DNA of 64,000 nt from Kibdelosporangium aridum. GTDB taxonomy: Bacteria; Actinomycetota; Actinomycetes; Mycobacteriales; Pseudonocardiaceae. Where the stretch lies: positions 372,001 through 436,000 of the forward strand of contig NZ_FWXV01000004.1 of assembly GCF_900176515.1 (NCBI RefSeq), written 5' to 3'. The notes beneath the pieces are model-generated. The model searched no databases. It was not told the DNA's origin and worked only from the letters and a program-made list of their open reading frames with translations. Shown here piece after piece: positions 16,433-25,343 of this stretch. The position numbers and the translations under genes were made by a program. Position 1 is the first letter of the stretch; every line of letters begins with the position of its first letter.

Positions 16433-17761
16433 ATGGCCAAGGGCAAGAAGCAGCCGAAGCGGATCCTCATCGTCGGCGGTGGGTATGTCGGGCTGTACAC
16501 GGCGTTGGGCCTGCAGAAGAAACTGCGGTCGCTCGAAGCGTCGGTCACGGTCGTCGACCCCCAGCCGCACATGACCTATCAGCCGTTCCTGCCGGAAGCG
16601 GCAGCGGGATCCATCGAGCCGCGCCACGTTGTGGTGCCGCTGCGCAAGGTCCTGCGCCGTTGTCACGTGCTGACCGGCCGGGTCACCAAGATCGACCACG
16701 CGGCCAAGACGGCGACCGTCGAGTCCATCGACGGGCACACCGACTCGGTCGAGTACGACCTGTTGATCAGCGCGCTCGGTTCGGTGTCCCGGCTGCTGCC
16801 GATCCCCGGCCTTGAGGAGCGGGGCGTCGGCTTCAAGACCGTGGGTGAGGCGATCTACCTCCGTAACCACGTCTTGTCGCGGCTCGACCTCGCCGAGTCG
16901 ACCAGTGACCCGGAGCTGCGGCGCAAGCTGCTGTCCTTCGTCGTCATCGGCGGCGGGTACGCCGGTGTCGAGGCGTTGGCCGAGCTGGAGGACATGGCCC
17001 GGTACGCGGTTCGCTACTACGACACGATCAGCGCCAAGGACATGCGCTGGGTGCTCGTCGAGGCGTCCAACCGGATCATGCCCGAGGTGAGCGCCAAGAT
17101 GGGCGTCTACACCGTGAAGGTGCTTGAGAAGCGCGGGATCGAGGTGTTCCTCGACACGCGGGCCAAGTCGTTGGAGAACGGCCACGTGATCCTCGACGAC
17201 GGCACGGAGTTCGACGCGGACACGATCATCTGGACCGCGGGCGTCAAGGCCAACCCGATGCTGGCCAACACCGACCTGCCGCTCGACCAGCGCGGCCGGG
17301 TCCGGTGCACCGCCGAACTGCAGGTCGAAGGCCTCTCGGACGCGTGGGCGGCCGGCGACAACGCCGCCGTGCCGGACCTGTCGCGCACTGCCGAAGACCC
17401 GACAGCCACGTGCAGCCCGTCGGCTCAGCACGCGGTTCGTCAGGCCAAGCGGCTGGTGCCCAACGTGCTGGCCGCGCTGCGGGGCAAGAAGCAGAAACCC
17501 TATGTCCACAAGTACCAGGGCTCTGTGGCCTCGCTGGGCCTCTATAAAGGTGTTACCGATGTGCTCGGGGTGATCCGGCTGAAGGGCTTCCTCGCTTGGG
17601 GCCTGCACCGGGCGTACCACCTGTCGCGGATGCCCACCTTCAACCGCAAGGTGCGCATCATGTTCGACTGGCTGGGCGCATTCGTGTTCCGCCGGGAGGT
17701 CATCTCGATGGGACAGATCCAGGACCCGAAGACCGAATTCACCCGAGCAGCGAAGAGCTGA
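16433..17761 (+). CDS. ndh: type II NADH dehydrogenase-like FAD oxidoreductase
   Basis: The 442-residue flavoprotein has an N-terminal FAD-binding Rossmann motif (ILIVGGGYVGLYTA), a second nucleotide-binding motif FVVIGGGYAGVEALAEL near residues 168-184, and the C-terminal FAD contact DAWAAGDNAAVPD. The order and the amphipathic C-terminus fit NDH-2 enzymes, which pass electrons from NADH to quinone at the inner face of the membrane without pumping protons. A close relative in sulfide:quinone or other disulfide-reductase-like families cannot be excluded. A TAGGGT lies 1 nt before the ATG. Confidence 0.82.
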   Translation: MAKGKKQPKRILIVGGGYVGLYTALGLQKKLRSLEASVTVVDPQPHMTYQPFLPEAAAGSIEPRHVVVPLRKVLRRCHVLTGRVTKIDHAAKTATVESIDGHTDSVEYDLLISALGSVSRLLPIPGLEERGVGFKTVGEAIYLRNHVLSRLDLAESTSDPELRRKLLSFVVIGGGYAGVEALAELEDMARYAVRYYDTISAKDMRWVLVEASNRIMPEVSAKMGVYTVKVLEKRGIEVFLDTRAKSLENGHVILDDGTEFDADTIIWTAGVKANPMLANTDLPLDQRGRVRCTAELQVEGLSDAWAAGDNAAVPDLSRTAEDPTATCSPSAQHAVRQAKRLVPNVLAALRGKKQKPYVHKYQGSVASLGLYKGVTDVLGVIRLKGFLAWGLHRAYHLSRMPTFNRKVRIMFDWLGAFVFRREVISMGQIQDPKTEFTRAAKS

Positions 17762-17842
17762 GTGGACCAATTCGATAGGCCAGCTGGATGAGTTGTCGGA
17801 AAGTGGCTCCAAAGGGAGCGCCGGAACGCTTAGGCTTCACGC

Positions 17843-17916
17843 GCCCCCGTAGCCCAACAGGCAGAGGCAAGCCCCTTAAAAGGGTTGGAGTGCCGGTTCG
17901 AATCCGGTCGGGGGCA
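17843..17916 (+). tRNA. tRNA with anticodon UAA and a short variable loop
   Basis: The 74-nt sequence folds as a cloverleaf. Acceptor GCCCCCG/CGGGGGC is perfect, with discriminator A at 17916. The D arm carries GG, the anticodon stem is 17870-17874/17882-17886 with one G-U, and the T arm has loop TTCGAAT. The anticodon at 17877-17879 is TAA, reading UUA leucine codons. A normal tRNA-Leu has a long variable arm; here only about 5 nt lie between anticodon and T stems, so identity is uncertain. CCA is not encoded. TAGGCT 6 nt upstream could be its -10 box. Confidence 0.75.
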
Positions 17917-18166
17917 CGCTGACCGGGTAGTTCATGTCCATGAAACGCGATGGACGTGGGCTACCCGTTCTCATGTCGGCACTCGGTCGCATTCACGCCA
18001 GGCGATCAACCGAAAGCGCTCCGTATTGATATCACTTACGGCGGTCAATCGACGACTGGTCGTATTCATCGCGCGCAAAACATTTCCAAAACGTTATCTG
18101 CGCATTCAGCGGCCCGGTCATCGGACCGTTATGCCCTAGTCAGCGGGGTGTGCCACCCTGATCACT
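17917..18166. other. gene-free, relatively AT-rich gap after the tRNA with an 18-bp hairpin
   Basis: No coding signal was seen. The arms 17924-17941 and 17950-17967 pair over 18 positions (three G-U) around an 8-nt loop, starting 8 nt after the tRNA, and could end its transcript. The rest (about 17970-18130) is visibly poorer in G+C than the flanks. No repeat of the tRNA 3' end was found, so an attachment site is not supported. Confidence 0.6.
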
Positions 18167-18535
18167 GTGGGAGACCAAGAGGCGGCCTTCGCCGCGGCCA
18201 GGGAAGGCGACGCCGGACGCCTGGCGGAGCTGATCGACGGCGGCGTGCCGGTGAACCTCAGCAACGAGGTAGGCGACACCCTGATCATGCTGGCGGCGTA
18301 CCACGGGCACGTCGAAGCGGTGTCCACGCTGGTCAACCGGGGCGCGGACACGAACAAAGCGAACGACCGAGGCCAGACACCGCTCGCGGGAGCGGTGTTC
18401 AAAGCCTCGGACGGCGTGGTCGAGGCCTTGCTGGACGGCGGGGCGGACCCGTTCGCCGGAACGCCGTCCGCGGTGGACACAGCGCGGATGTTCGGCAGGC
18501 TCGAGTTGCTCGCGCTGTTCGAGCGCAAGGGCTGA
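18167..18535 (+). CDS. small ankyrin-repeat protein
   Basis: The 122-residue cytoplasmic protein consists of about three ankyrin repeats, read from GDTLIMLAAYHGHVEAVSTL, RGQTPLAGAVFKASDGVVEA and the final PSAVDTARMFGRLELLALF. Such proteins mediate protein-protein contacts; the partner is unknown. GTG start. It stands alone after the low-GC gap. Confidence 0.85.
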   Translation: MGDQEAAFAAAREGDAGRLAELIDGGVPVNLSNEVGDTLIMLAAYHGHVEAVSTLVNRGADTNKANDRGQTPLAGAVFKASDGVVEALLDGGADPFAGTPSAVDTARMFGRLELLALFERKG

Positions 18536-18572
18536 CGGGAACTACCCGGCCGTCACGGGCGACTATGTAGAC

Positions 18573-19286
18573 ATGGACTGTGGGACGTGCATCCAGGCCC
18601 TGTCCGCCCGGCTGGACGGCGAAGACGAGGCAGCGCCAGCGGCCGAGGTGGACGCGCACCTGGAAACCTGCGCGTCCTGCCAGGACTGGTACGCCGCCGC
18701 GATGGACCTCAACCGCCGCGTGAAGGTGCGTTCATTCGTGCCGACACCGGACCTGGTGTCCTCGGTACTGGCAGAGACGGCGCCACGTCGTAAGCCGCTC
18801 GCCCGGATAGCGCTGGCAGGGGTCGGCCTGATCCAGTTGCTGCTCGCCGTAGCCCAGTTGTTCGGCACAGACACGCATTCGGCACATGGCGCCACGTTGA
18901 CACCGCACCTGATCAGCGAAGGCGCGGCGTGGAACTTGGCGCTGGGGCTCGCGATGCTCGCGGCCGCGTGGCAGACCAAGCGGGCCAGTGGGTTGCTGCC
19001 CGCCGTCGGGGTGTTCGTCGCGGCTTTGGTCGTGTTCTCCGTGATCGACTTGGCGACGATCGGCGTTCCGGCATCGCGGTTGTTGTCGCACATCCCGCTG
19101 CTGGCCGGAGTCGCGCTGCTGTACCTCGTGCAGCGTGAGCACAAGCAGGGCGGCGATCCCGCGCCCACTGCGCGCCAGGATGACTCGGAGATTTCGCAGG
19201 GCGAGGCGGCGCCGGACGATGATCGGCGGGCCGGGCCGACCAGGCCATGGTTGCGGCCAGCCAGCCACGACCGCAAAGCCGCCTGA
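18573..19286 (+). CDS. zinc-finger membrane protein, anti-sigma-like
   Basis: The 237-residue protein begins MDCGTCIQALSARLDGE and contains His-x3-Cys-x2-Cys (HLETCASC, residues about 30-37), the zinc motif of zf-HC2 anti-sigma factors. About five hydrophobic segments follow between residues 76 and 190, then a charged tail. Anti-sigma factors of this type hold an ECF sigma factor at the membrane, but no sigma gene lies next to it, so the partner is unknown or the protein has another sensing role. Confidence 0.78.
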   Translation: MDCGTCIQALSARLDGEDEAAPAAEVDAHLETCASCQDWYAAAMDLNRRVKVRSFVPTPDLVSSVLAETAPRRKPLARIALAGVGLIQLLLAVAQLFGTDTHSAHGATLTPHLISEGAAWNLALGLAMLAAAWQTKRASGLLPAVGVFVAALVVFSVIDLATIGVPASRLLSHIPLLAGVALLYLVQREHKQGGDPAPTARQDDSEISQGEAAPDDDRRAGPTRPWLRPASHDRKAA

Positions 19287-19338
19287 CCCGTTAGTCCGCA
19301 CACAGTGGTTGCCTTGAGGGCCGCCGGATTGTCCACGT

Positions 19339-21690
19339 TCAGTCTTCGATGGGTGGTGGCATGAGTTTGCGTTGGATCCACCAGACGATTTCGACCAGGA
19401 CGACGCCGATGGCGGCGATGCCGATTGCCAGCATCGTGTAACTGGTGTTGGTGGGGTCGAGGGCGAAGAAGCGTTGGGTGAAGGGCAGGACGAACAGCAG
19501 CAGTGAGGCCGCCGACATCAGGGCGATCAGGCCGATCTTCCACCACTTGTAGGGGCGCGCCACGATTGCGAGGACCCACAGGGCGACGATCATCAGGGTG
19601 ATCAGTGCGGTCGTGCCTGCGCGCTCACTGGTGGTTTCGTTGTGGACGAGCATGTAGGCCACAAACGTTGCTGTGGCGATGATCGCGCCGGATGGGATGG
19701 CCATGCGCATGACTCTGCCGACGAAGCCGGTACGGGCGCGTTCGTTGTTGGGGGCCAGGGACAGTACGAAGGCTGGGATGCCGATGGTGAACCAGGCGAT
19801 CACTGTCACGTGCCGGGGCAGGAATGGGTAGTTGACCTGCGCGATCCCGACCATCAGGGCGAGGATCACCGAGTAGACCGTCTTGGTCAGGAACAGGTTC
19901 GAGACGCGTTCGATGTTGCCGATCACCCGCCTGCCCTCGCCGACGACGTGCGGGAGGGTGGCGAACTTGTTGTCCAGCAACACGATTTGGGCGACGGCCC
20001 TGGTTGCGGGGCTGCCGGAGCCCATGGCGACGCCAATGTCGGCGTCCTTCAACGCCAGCACGTCGTTCACGCCGTCACCGGTCATGGCCACGGTGTGTTT
20101 GCGGGATTGGAGGGCGCCGACCATTGAGCGTTTCTGCGCGGGGGTGACGCGGCCGAAAACGGCACGCTCCTCGAGGACCGAAGCGAGTTCTTCCTTGTCC
20201 TCGGGGAGGTTTCGGGCGTCGATCGGGTCCGCGGAGTTGGGCAGGTCCAACGAGGCCGCGACGGCGCCGACGGACAGCGCGTTGTCGCCGGAGATGACCT
20301 TCACCGTCACGTTCTGGGAGGCGAAGTAGTCCAAGGTGTCCTTGGCGTCCGGGCGGACCTTCTGCTCCAGCACGACAAGCGCGGCAGCACGGACCGTGCC
20401 CGGCGCCTCGGGAGAGTCGAGGGACACATCGGTCCGGCCGAGCAGCAGGACACGCAGGCCCTGCGACCCGATCTGTTCGGCCTCGGCACGGGCGGCGTCA
20501 CCGGCTGGCAGCAACACGTCTGGCGCGCCGAGGACCCAGTGGCCGTGGTCGGTGAAGCTGGCGCCGCTCCACTTGCGAGCGGACGAGAACGGCGCGACGG
20601 CGGTGGCGTGCCAGCCCGGGTCGTCGGGGTACGCCTCCGCGATCGCGAGCAGGCTCGCGTTGGGCCGGGCTTCGGTACGGGCCAACGCAGCCAACGCGAG
20701 GGTTACCGAAGCGTCGCCGTTGGCGCTACGGACTTCGGACAGCCGCATGCCGTTCTCAGTCAGCGTGCCGGTCTTGTCCGCGCACACGACGTCCACGCGC
20801 GCGAGGCCTTCGATCGCGGGCAACTCCTGGACGAGGCATTGGCGCTGGCCCAGCCGGATCACCCCGACGGCGAACGCGATGCTGGTCATCAGGACGAGCC
20901 CCTCGGGCACCATCGGCACGAGCGCGGCGACCATCCCGCGCAGGGCGTCGGCGAGCGACTCGTTGACGTTGAACAGCTGGTTGTAGATGGTCAGCGCACC
21001 CGCCGGGATCAGCAGGAACGTGATGAACTTGAGGATCTTGTCGATGCCGGACCGCAGTTCGGACTTGACCAGCGTGAACTTGCTGGCCTCCTCGGCCAGC
21101 TTGGCGGCGTACGCGTCCCTGCCGACCTTGGTCGCCCGGTACGTGCCGCTGCCCGCGACCACGAAACTGCCGGACAGCACCTGGTGGCCGGGGTGTTTCA
21201 CGACCGGGTCGGACTCGCCGGTGAGCAGTGACTCGTCGATCTCCAGCGAGTCGGCGGCCAGCACCACGCCGTCGACGACGATCTTGTCGCCCGGGCCGAG
21301 TTCGATCACGTCGTCGAGCACGATCTCGTTCGGCGCCAGCTCGACGGGCGCGCCGTCCCGCCGGACGGTCGGCCGCGCCTGCCCGACGATGGCCAGTTTC
21401 TCCAGCGTCCGCTTGGCCCGCAGCTCCTGGATCATGCCGATACCGCTGTTGAAGATGATCAACAGGCCGAACATGCCGTCCAGGAAGTACCCGGTGGACA
21501 TGATGATCGCGAACAGCACACCGTAGATCGCGTTGATCCGGGTGAGCACGTTCGCCCGGACGATCTGGCCGACCGTGCGGCTGGCCCGCGCGGGTACGTC
21601 GTTGGTCTTGCCCGCGGCAACGCGCTCGGCGACCTCGGCCGAGGTCAAACCGCCGTCGATGGTGCCGAGCGCGGTGTGGTCAATCGACAT
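19339..21690 (-). CDS. P-type cation-transporting ATPase, CtpE-like
   Basis: The 783-residue membrane ATPase has the actuator motif LTGES (157-160), ion-site helix PMVPEGL, phosphorylated Asp305 in DKTGT, and the HAD-domain hinge TGDGVNDVLALKDADIGVAMG. Several phrases (GMFGLLIIFNS, LEKLAIVGQARP, AAKLAEEASKFTLVKSELR) closely recall mycobacterial CtpE, a calcium-transporting P-type ATPase; the ion here is inferred from that likeness. A TANNNT box lies 7 nt upstream of the ATG. Confidence 0.88.
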   Translation of the reverse strand: MSIDHTALGTIDGGLTSAEVAERVAAGKTNDVPARASRTVGQIVRANVLTRINAIYGVLFAIIMSTGYFLDGMFGLLIIFNSGIGMIQELRAKRTLEKLAIVGQARPTVRRDGAPVELAPNEIVLDDVIELGPGDKIVVDGVVLAADSLEIDESLLTGESDPVVKHPGHQVLSGSFVVAGSGTYRATKVGRDAYAAKLAEEASKFTLVKSELRSGIDKILKFITFLLIPAGALTIYNQLFNVNESLADALRGMVAALVPMVPEGLVLMTSIAFAVGVIRLGQRQCLVQELPAIEGLARVDVVCADKTGTLTENGMRLSEVRSANGDASVTLALAALARTEARPNASLLAIAEAYPDDPGWHATAVAPFSSARKWSGASFTDHGHWVLGAPDVLLPAGDAARAEAEQIGSQGLRVLLLGRTDVSLDSPEAPGTVRAAALVVLEQKVRPDAKDTLDYFASQNVTVKVISGDNALSVGAVAASLDLPNSADPIDARNLPEDKEELASVLEERAVFGRVTPAQKRSMVGALQSRKHTVAMTGDGVNDVLALKDADIGVAMGSGSPATRAVAQIVLLDNKFATLPHVVGEGRRVIGNIERVSNLFLTKTVYSVILALMVGIAQVNYPFLPRHVTVIAWFTIGIPAFVLSLAPNNERARTGFVGRVMRMAIPSGAIIATATFVAYMLVHNETTSERAGTTALITLMIVALWVLAIVARPYKWWKIGLIALMSAASLLLFVLPFTQRFFALDPTNTSYTMLAIGIAAIGVVLVEIVWWIQRKLMPPPIED

Positions 21691-21697
21691 GCGTCCG

Positions 21698-21703
21698 ACA
21701 GTA
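21698..21703 (-). promoter_or_regulatory. TANNNT -10-like box for the P-type ATPase
   Basis: TACTGT on the minus strand ends 7 nt before the ATG, consistent with a leaderless start. Confidence 0.4.
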
Positions 21704-21731
21704 GGCCCACCCGTCGTCGATGCGCGTCACC

Positions 21732-21771
21732 CCAGGGTAGGACCACCCTTAGGGGGACGGTCCTACCCTGG
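21732..21771 (-). terminator. 13-bp perfect hairpin after the giant protease
   Basis: Arms 21732-21744 and 21759-21771 are exact complements around a 14-nt loop, starting 5 nt after the protease stop codon. Because it also lies just upstream of the ATPase promoter-like box, it could double as an operator; the terminator reading is simpler. Confidence 0.65.
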
Positions 21772-21776
21772 TTCGG

Positions 21777-24700
21777 TCATTTCACCCGATAAGCACGAAT
21801 GACTGTCTGGGTAACGCCCTTGCCGTCGGGATAGGACGCCTGGGCACGCAGTGACACGAACCCGTCGGACGGGTTCCACACGATCGCCCACCAGTGGTCG
21901 TGGACCTTCACCACCGGTGCCGGACGCCAGGTCGTGCCGTCGTCGGTGGACGTCTCGACCTTGCGCACCACGCCGTCCTTGCCCGGCCGTACCGGGATCG
22001 TGAAGTACGTACCGGCTTTGGCGTAGTTGTCGTTGTCCACCTTGGGGTCGAGCGTGATCGACGGTAACGTGCCGGTCTCTGCCGAGCGGAACACCCACTC
22101 CGCGCTGACCTTTGTGGACAGTGGCCAGTTCGGGTTCGTCCTGGTCGCCTCCGTGCTCAGCCGGTAGTCGGCCGGTCCGGCCACGGTGAACACCCCGAAC
22201 CCAGGGGTACCGCTACGGCCGATTTCCTTGCCGTTGGCGTACAACACCGTGTCGCCCTCGTCAGTCTCGACTGCGGGACCGACATGCTGCGCGGCATCGG
22301 TGAACAGCGGGAGGAAGACATCGAGCTTGTCACCGGTGCGGTTGAGCCGGGCGGCGCCGGGGCCGATCACCGCCTTGTTCCAGTCCGCTGTGGACACCGA
22401 GCCGGGCCGGTAAATCGTATCCGGGCTTGAGACGTAGTACTGCCGGTCGATGAGGAACAGGTTCGACCAGCTGACCGTGTCGGTTGAGTAGTACTCGGTG
22501 CGCGTGGTGGGCAACGGGATCGACGGGCCGCCGATCGCCACGATCCCGCCGAACCCGACGGCGGTCGCTCCCGGGAGTACGGTCGCTGTCGCCGCGGTGG
22601 CACGGTAGTTGGCGCGAACCTCGGCCAGGTCCTTGGTCTTCACCTGGCGAGTGAGGTTGGCCGGAATGCTGCCGAGGCTGGGGAACGAAAGCTCGTAGTG
22701 GTACGGGCTCGTACGTATCCCGGCGAGCCGTACGTCGGCAGTGCCCAGCTTCGCGAGCCGAGGCCCTTGATCGTCCAACGGGTACAGCGTCGGTATCGCT
22801 GGAGCCTCGGTGAGAGCGACGGAGCCGTCGGTGAAGTAGAAGAAGGCGGCAGCCGCGCCTGCGTCCCGCAACGCCTTGAGCCGCGGGTTGAACTCCAGTT
22901 CCTCGCCTGCTGTCACCGTGAACACGGCGAGCTTGCCGCGGACGTCGCGCTGCGCCAGGTCTTCCGGGCGGGCCCGGACGACGTCCACAGCGGACAGTTC
23001 ACGGGTGTCGGTGATCCTCGGCGAGTCCGGGATCCAGTCCACGATCGGCTCGAACTGCTCCGGCTTGGTGACCGAGAGCCGGACCAACGGCTGCTCGAAC
23101 GCCGCCGAGTCGAAGTAGACGAAGTGCTCGTGCCTGCCCGCGGTCGGTGTGGCGTACAACGCGGAGCCGCCGGCGAGCAGGCCACCGACCCAGTCGCCGA
23201 CCTTGAAGCCCTGCCCGGAGACGCTGTCGAGCTTTCTCGCGTCCGGTCTGTCGATCGTCATGCTGACCGGGATCCCTGGCCGGGCGTCCACTTCGACCAC
23301 GGTGTCGCCGCGGACGGCTACCTCGGGTCTGGGGACCATGGTGGCGCTGGGTGGCGTTCCCGGCGTTTCCACGATCGCGAGGGTGCCGTAGCGCCCGGCC
23401 GGAACCCGGATCGTGTCGCCGGGCAGCACCGGGAAGAACGAGATGTTGGCGTCGTCCAGGTTCATCACCATTGCCATGCCGAACCCGTCCACACCGCCGT
23501 TCCGGTCGATCGACTTGAGGGTGAGGTCGTAGCTCTCCGGCTCCTTGTACGCGCCGACCGCCGTACGCACCTCGGTCGATCCGCTCTTGGCCAACAGCGA
23601 TGCGCCATGCGCCGCGTGCGGGGCCTGAGCCGGATCGAACGAGACCGTCACGGAGGTCTCGCCACCAGCGGGCACAGTCACCTCGTTGGCACTGACCTTG
23701 AACAAGGCGGAGTCCGTCGACAACGCCAGCGTGACCGGTGCCGCGCCGGAGTTCTTGTACGTCAACGACTTGCTCAGCACGCTGCCGGGTCCCGGCCACT
23801 TGATGTAGCCGAGGCTCAGGCTGCCGACGTTGGTGCTGACGGTCTGGTTGACCGCGCGAGCCACGTCCAACCGGCCAGCGCCCTGTTGGTAGACCGTGGC
23901 CCCGGCGACCGGGTGCGCGCTGTTCATCAACGCGACCTTGATCTGCTGGCCGGTCCAGTCAGGGTGTTGGGCGGCAAGGATCGCCGCCGCGCCCGCGACA
24001 TGCGGTGTCGCCATGGACGTGCCGGTCAGCCGGGCATGGAACTCGTCGACAGCCAGGTCGTTGAGCGTGCCCTTGGCGCGAGCGGCCACGATGTCCTCGC
24101 CTGGTGCGGCGATGTCCGGCTTGACCGCGTGGTCCTTGAACCGTGGGCCCGGCGAGGAGAACGGGCTGGCCACGTCCTGCTTGTTCACGCTGCCCACGGC
24201 CAGCGCCGCGTCGGCCGCGGCCGGTGCGGAGACCCTTGAGTTCGCCGAGTTGCCCGCGGCGATCACGAACAGCGTGCCCTTCTCCGCGGAGATCCGGTTC
24301 ACCGCTGCCGACATCGGATCGGTGCCGTCGGACTGCCCGCCGCCGAGGCTCATGTTGACGACCTTGGCGCCGCTGTCGGCGGCCCATTGCATGCCTTCGA
24401 GGATCGCGTCGAACGGGCAGCCGAAGGTCATGCAGACCTTGCCGATCAACAGGTCCGCGCCCTTGGCGACCCCGGTGTACTTGCCGCCGGACGCCTTGCC
24501 GCGACCGGCGACGGTCGCCGCGACGTGGGTGCCGTGCCCGACGTTGTCCCGGATGCCCTCGCCGGTGAAGTCCTTCTCGCCCTTGACGATCCCGGCCAGG
24601 TCAGGGTGCTCCGGGTCGTACCCGGTGTCCAGTACCGCGACCGCCGAACCGGCACCGGTGTGCCCCTGCTGCCACGCGCCCGGCGCGCCGACCTGCGGAA

Positions 24701-25235
24701 CGCTCTGGTCCAGGGTGGGGTACGCCTTGCCGTTGAGCCAGATCTTGTGGTGCTTGGCCAGTTCGAACAGCTTGGCCGCGTCGCGCTTCGGCGTGGCCAC
24801 CGCGGTCATCCCGACCGCGGGCAGGTTACGCGTGACGTTGCCGAGCGCGGCCACGCTGGGGCCGGATTCCACCAGTAGTGGGATATCCGGGGTGTGCTCG
24901 TCGTCGTAGCCGAAGTTGACGAGCCCGGTCACGTCGAACAAGGCGCGGTCCAGTTGGCCCGATCGGACAAGCGGCGCAACGGATGCGGGGATGACCGTGA
25001 CCCCACTCGGCCCGACGTGCCGGAGAAACCCTTCCCGCGCGCCGATTCTCGCGGCGGGCTGGATCCGGACGTCCCATGAGGCGCCTTGTCTGATGACGGT
25101 CACCTTGTCGCCGGTGATGAGCGTGACCGTCTTCGGTTTCTCTTGTGTCGTAGGAGGTTGTGCGGCAGCCGCAGGTGCGACCGTCACACCGCTGACGAGC
25201 GCGGCAAAGATCACCGCGTGGACTAGCACGCGCAT
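21777..25235 (-). CDS. very large secreted S8 subtilase (1152 aa)
   Basis: The protein has a signal peptide ending near AAAA (about residue 25), an N-terminal pro-region with KTVTLITGDKVTV, and a subtilase domain with Asp203 (VLDTGYD), His234 (GHGTHVAA), oxyanion Asn329 (AAGNS) and Ser407 (GTSMATPH). About 700 residues of beta-rich C-terminal domains follow, including a PA-like insert region (TPELAQRDVRGK-type) and a final segment with STDDGTTWRPAPVV. It is probably released or wall-associated. It is a paralogue of the next gene upstream. Its ribosome site GAGGGGA can pair with an inverted repeat 60 nt upstream. Confidence 0.92.
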   Translation of the reverse strand: MRVLVHAVIFAALVSGVTVAPAAAAQPPTTQEKPKTVTLITGDKVTVIRQGASWDVRIQPAARIGAREGFLRHVGPSGVTVIPASVAPLVRSGQLDRALFDVTGLVNFGYDDEHTPDIPLLVESGPSVAALGNVTRNLPAVGMTAVATPKRDAAKLFELAKHHKIWLNGKAYPTLDQSVPQVGAPGAWQQGHTGAGSAVAVLDTGYDPEHPDLAGIVKGEKDFTGEGIRDNVGHGTHVAATVAGRGKASGGKYTGVAKGADLLIGKVCMTFGCPFDAILEGMQWAADSGAKVVNMSLGGGQSDGTDPMSAAVNRISAEKGTLFVIAAGNSANSRVSAPAAADAALAVGSVNKQDVASPFSSPGPRFKDHAVKPDIAAPGEDIVAARAKGTLNDLAVDEFHARLTGTSMATPHVAGAAAILAAQHPDWTGQQIKVALMNSAHPVAGATVYQQGAGRLDVARAVNQTVSTNVGSLSLGYIKWPGPGSVLSKSLTYKNSGAAPVTLALSTDSALFKVSANEVTVPAGGETSVTVSFDPAQAPHAAHGASLLAKSGSTEVRTAVGAYKEPESYDLTLKSIDRNGGVDGFGMAMVMNLDDANISFFPVLPGDTIRVPAGRYGTLAIVETPGTPPSATMVPRPEVAVRGDTVVEVDARPGIPVSMTIDRPDARKLDSVSGQGFKVGDWVGGLLAGGSALYATPTAGRHEHFVYFDSAAFEQPLVRLSVTKPEQFEPIVDWIPDSPRITDTRELSAVDVVRARPEDLAQRDVRGKLAVFTVTAGEELEFNPRLKALRDAGAAAAFFYFTDGSVALTEAPAIPTLYPLDDQGPRLAKLGTADVRLAGIRTSPYHYELSFPSLGSIPANLTRQVKTKDLAEVRANYRATAATATVLPGATAVGFGGIVAIGGPSIPLPTTRTEYYSTDTVSWSNLFLIDRQYYVSSPDTIYRPGSVSTADWNKAVIGPGAARLNRTGDKLDVFLPLFTDAAQHVGPAVETDEGDTVLYANGKEIGRSGTPGFGVFTVAGPADYRLSTEATRTNPNWPLSTKVSAEWVFRSAETGTLPSITLDPKVDNDNYAKAGTYFTIPVRPGKDGVVRKVETSTDDGTTWRPAPVVKVHDHWWAIVWNPSDGFVSLRAQASYPDGKGVTQTVIRAYRVK

Positions 25236-25243
25236 GTGTGAAC

Positions 25244-25324
25244 TCCCCTCGGGGTTGGCCGCCCCCAGCCTCGACCCGGACCTCCACCGTACCGGGTTGA
25301 TCTTGAAGCGTCACCCCGAGGGGA
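25244..25324 (-). promoter_or_regulatory. inverted repeat that can pair with the protease ribosome-binding site
   Basis: The 12-bp sequences 25244-25255 and 25313-25324 are exact reverse complements. In the minus-strand mRNA the downstream arm contains the GAGGGGA Shine-Dalgarno sequence 8 nt before the ATG at 25235, so the upstream arm could hide it. The 57-nt loop makes the structure plausible but not certain. Confidence 0.5.
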
Positions 25325-25343
25325 ATCTCTTTATTTCACAGCA

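Noticed and set aside
15482..17812. A 776-residue open frame on the minus strand
   Set aside because: It lies opposite the DUF58, membrane and NDH-2 genes, is rich in His/Arg/Asp/Gln typical of antisense high-GC frames, and has no recognisable domain.
17843..17916. Calling the tRNA the canonical bldA tRNA-Leu(UAA)
   Set aside because: The long variable arm that defines leucine tRNAs is missing, so only the anticodon supports that identity.
17917..18166. tRNA-associated attachment site
   Set aside because: No direct repeat of the tRNA 3' end and no integrase gene were found in the window.
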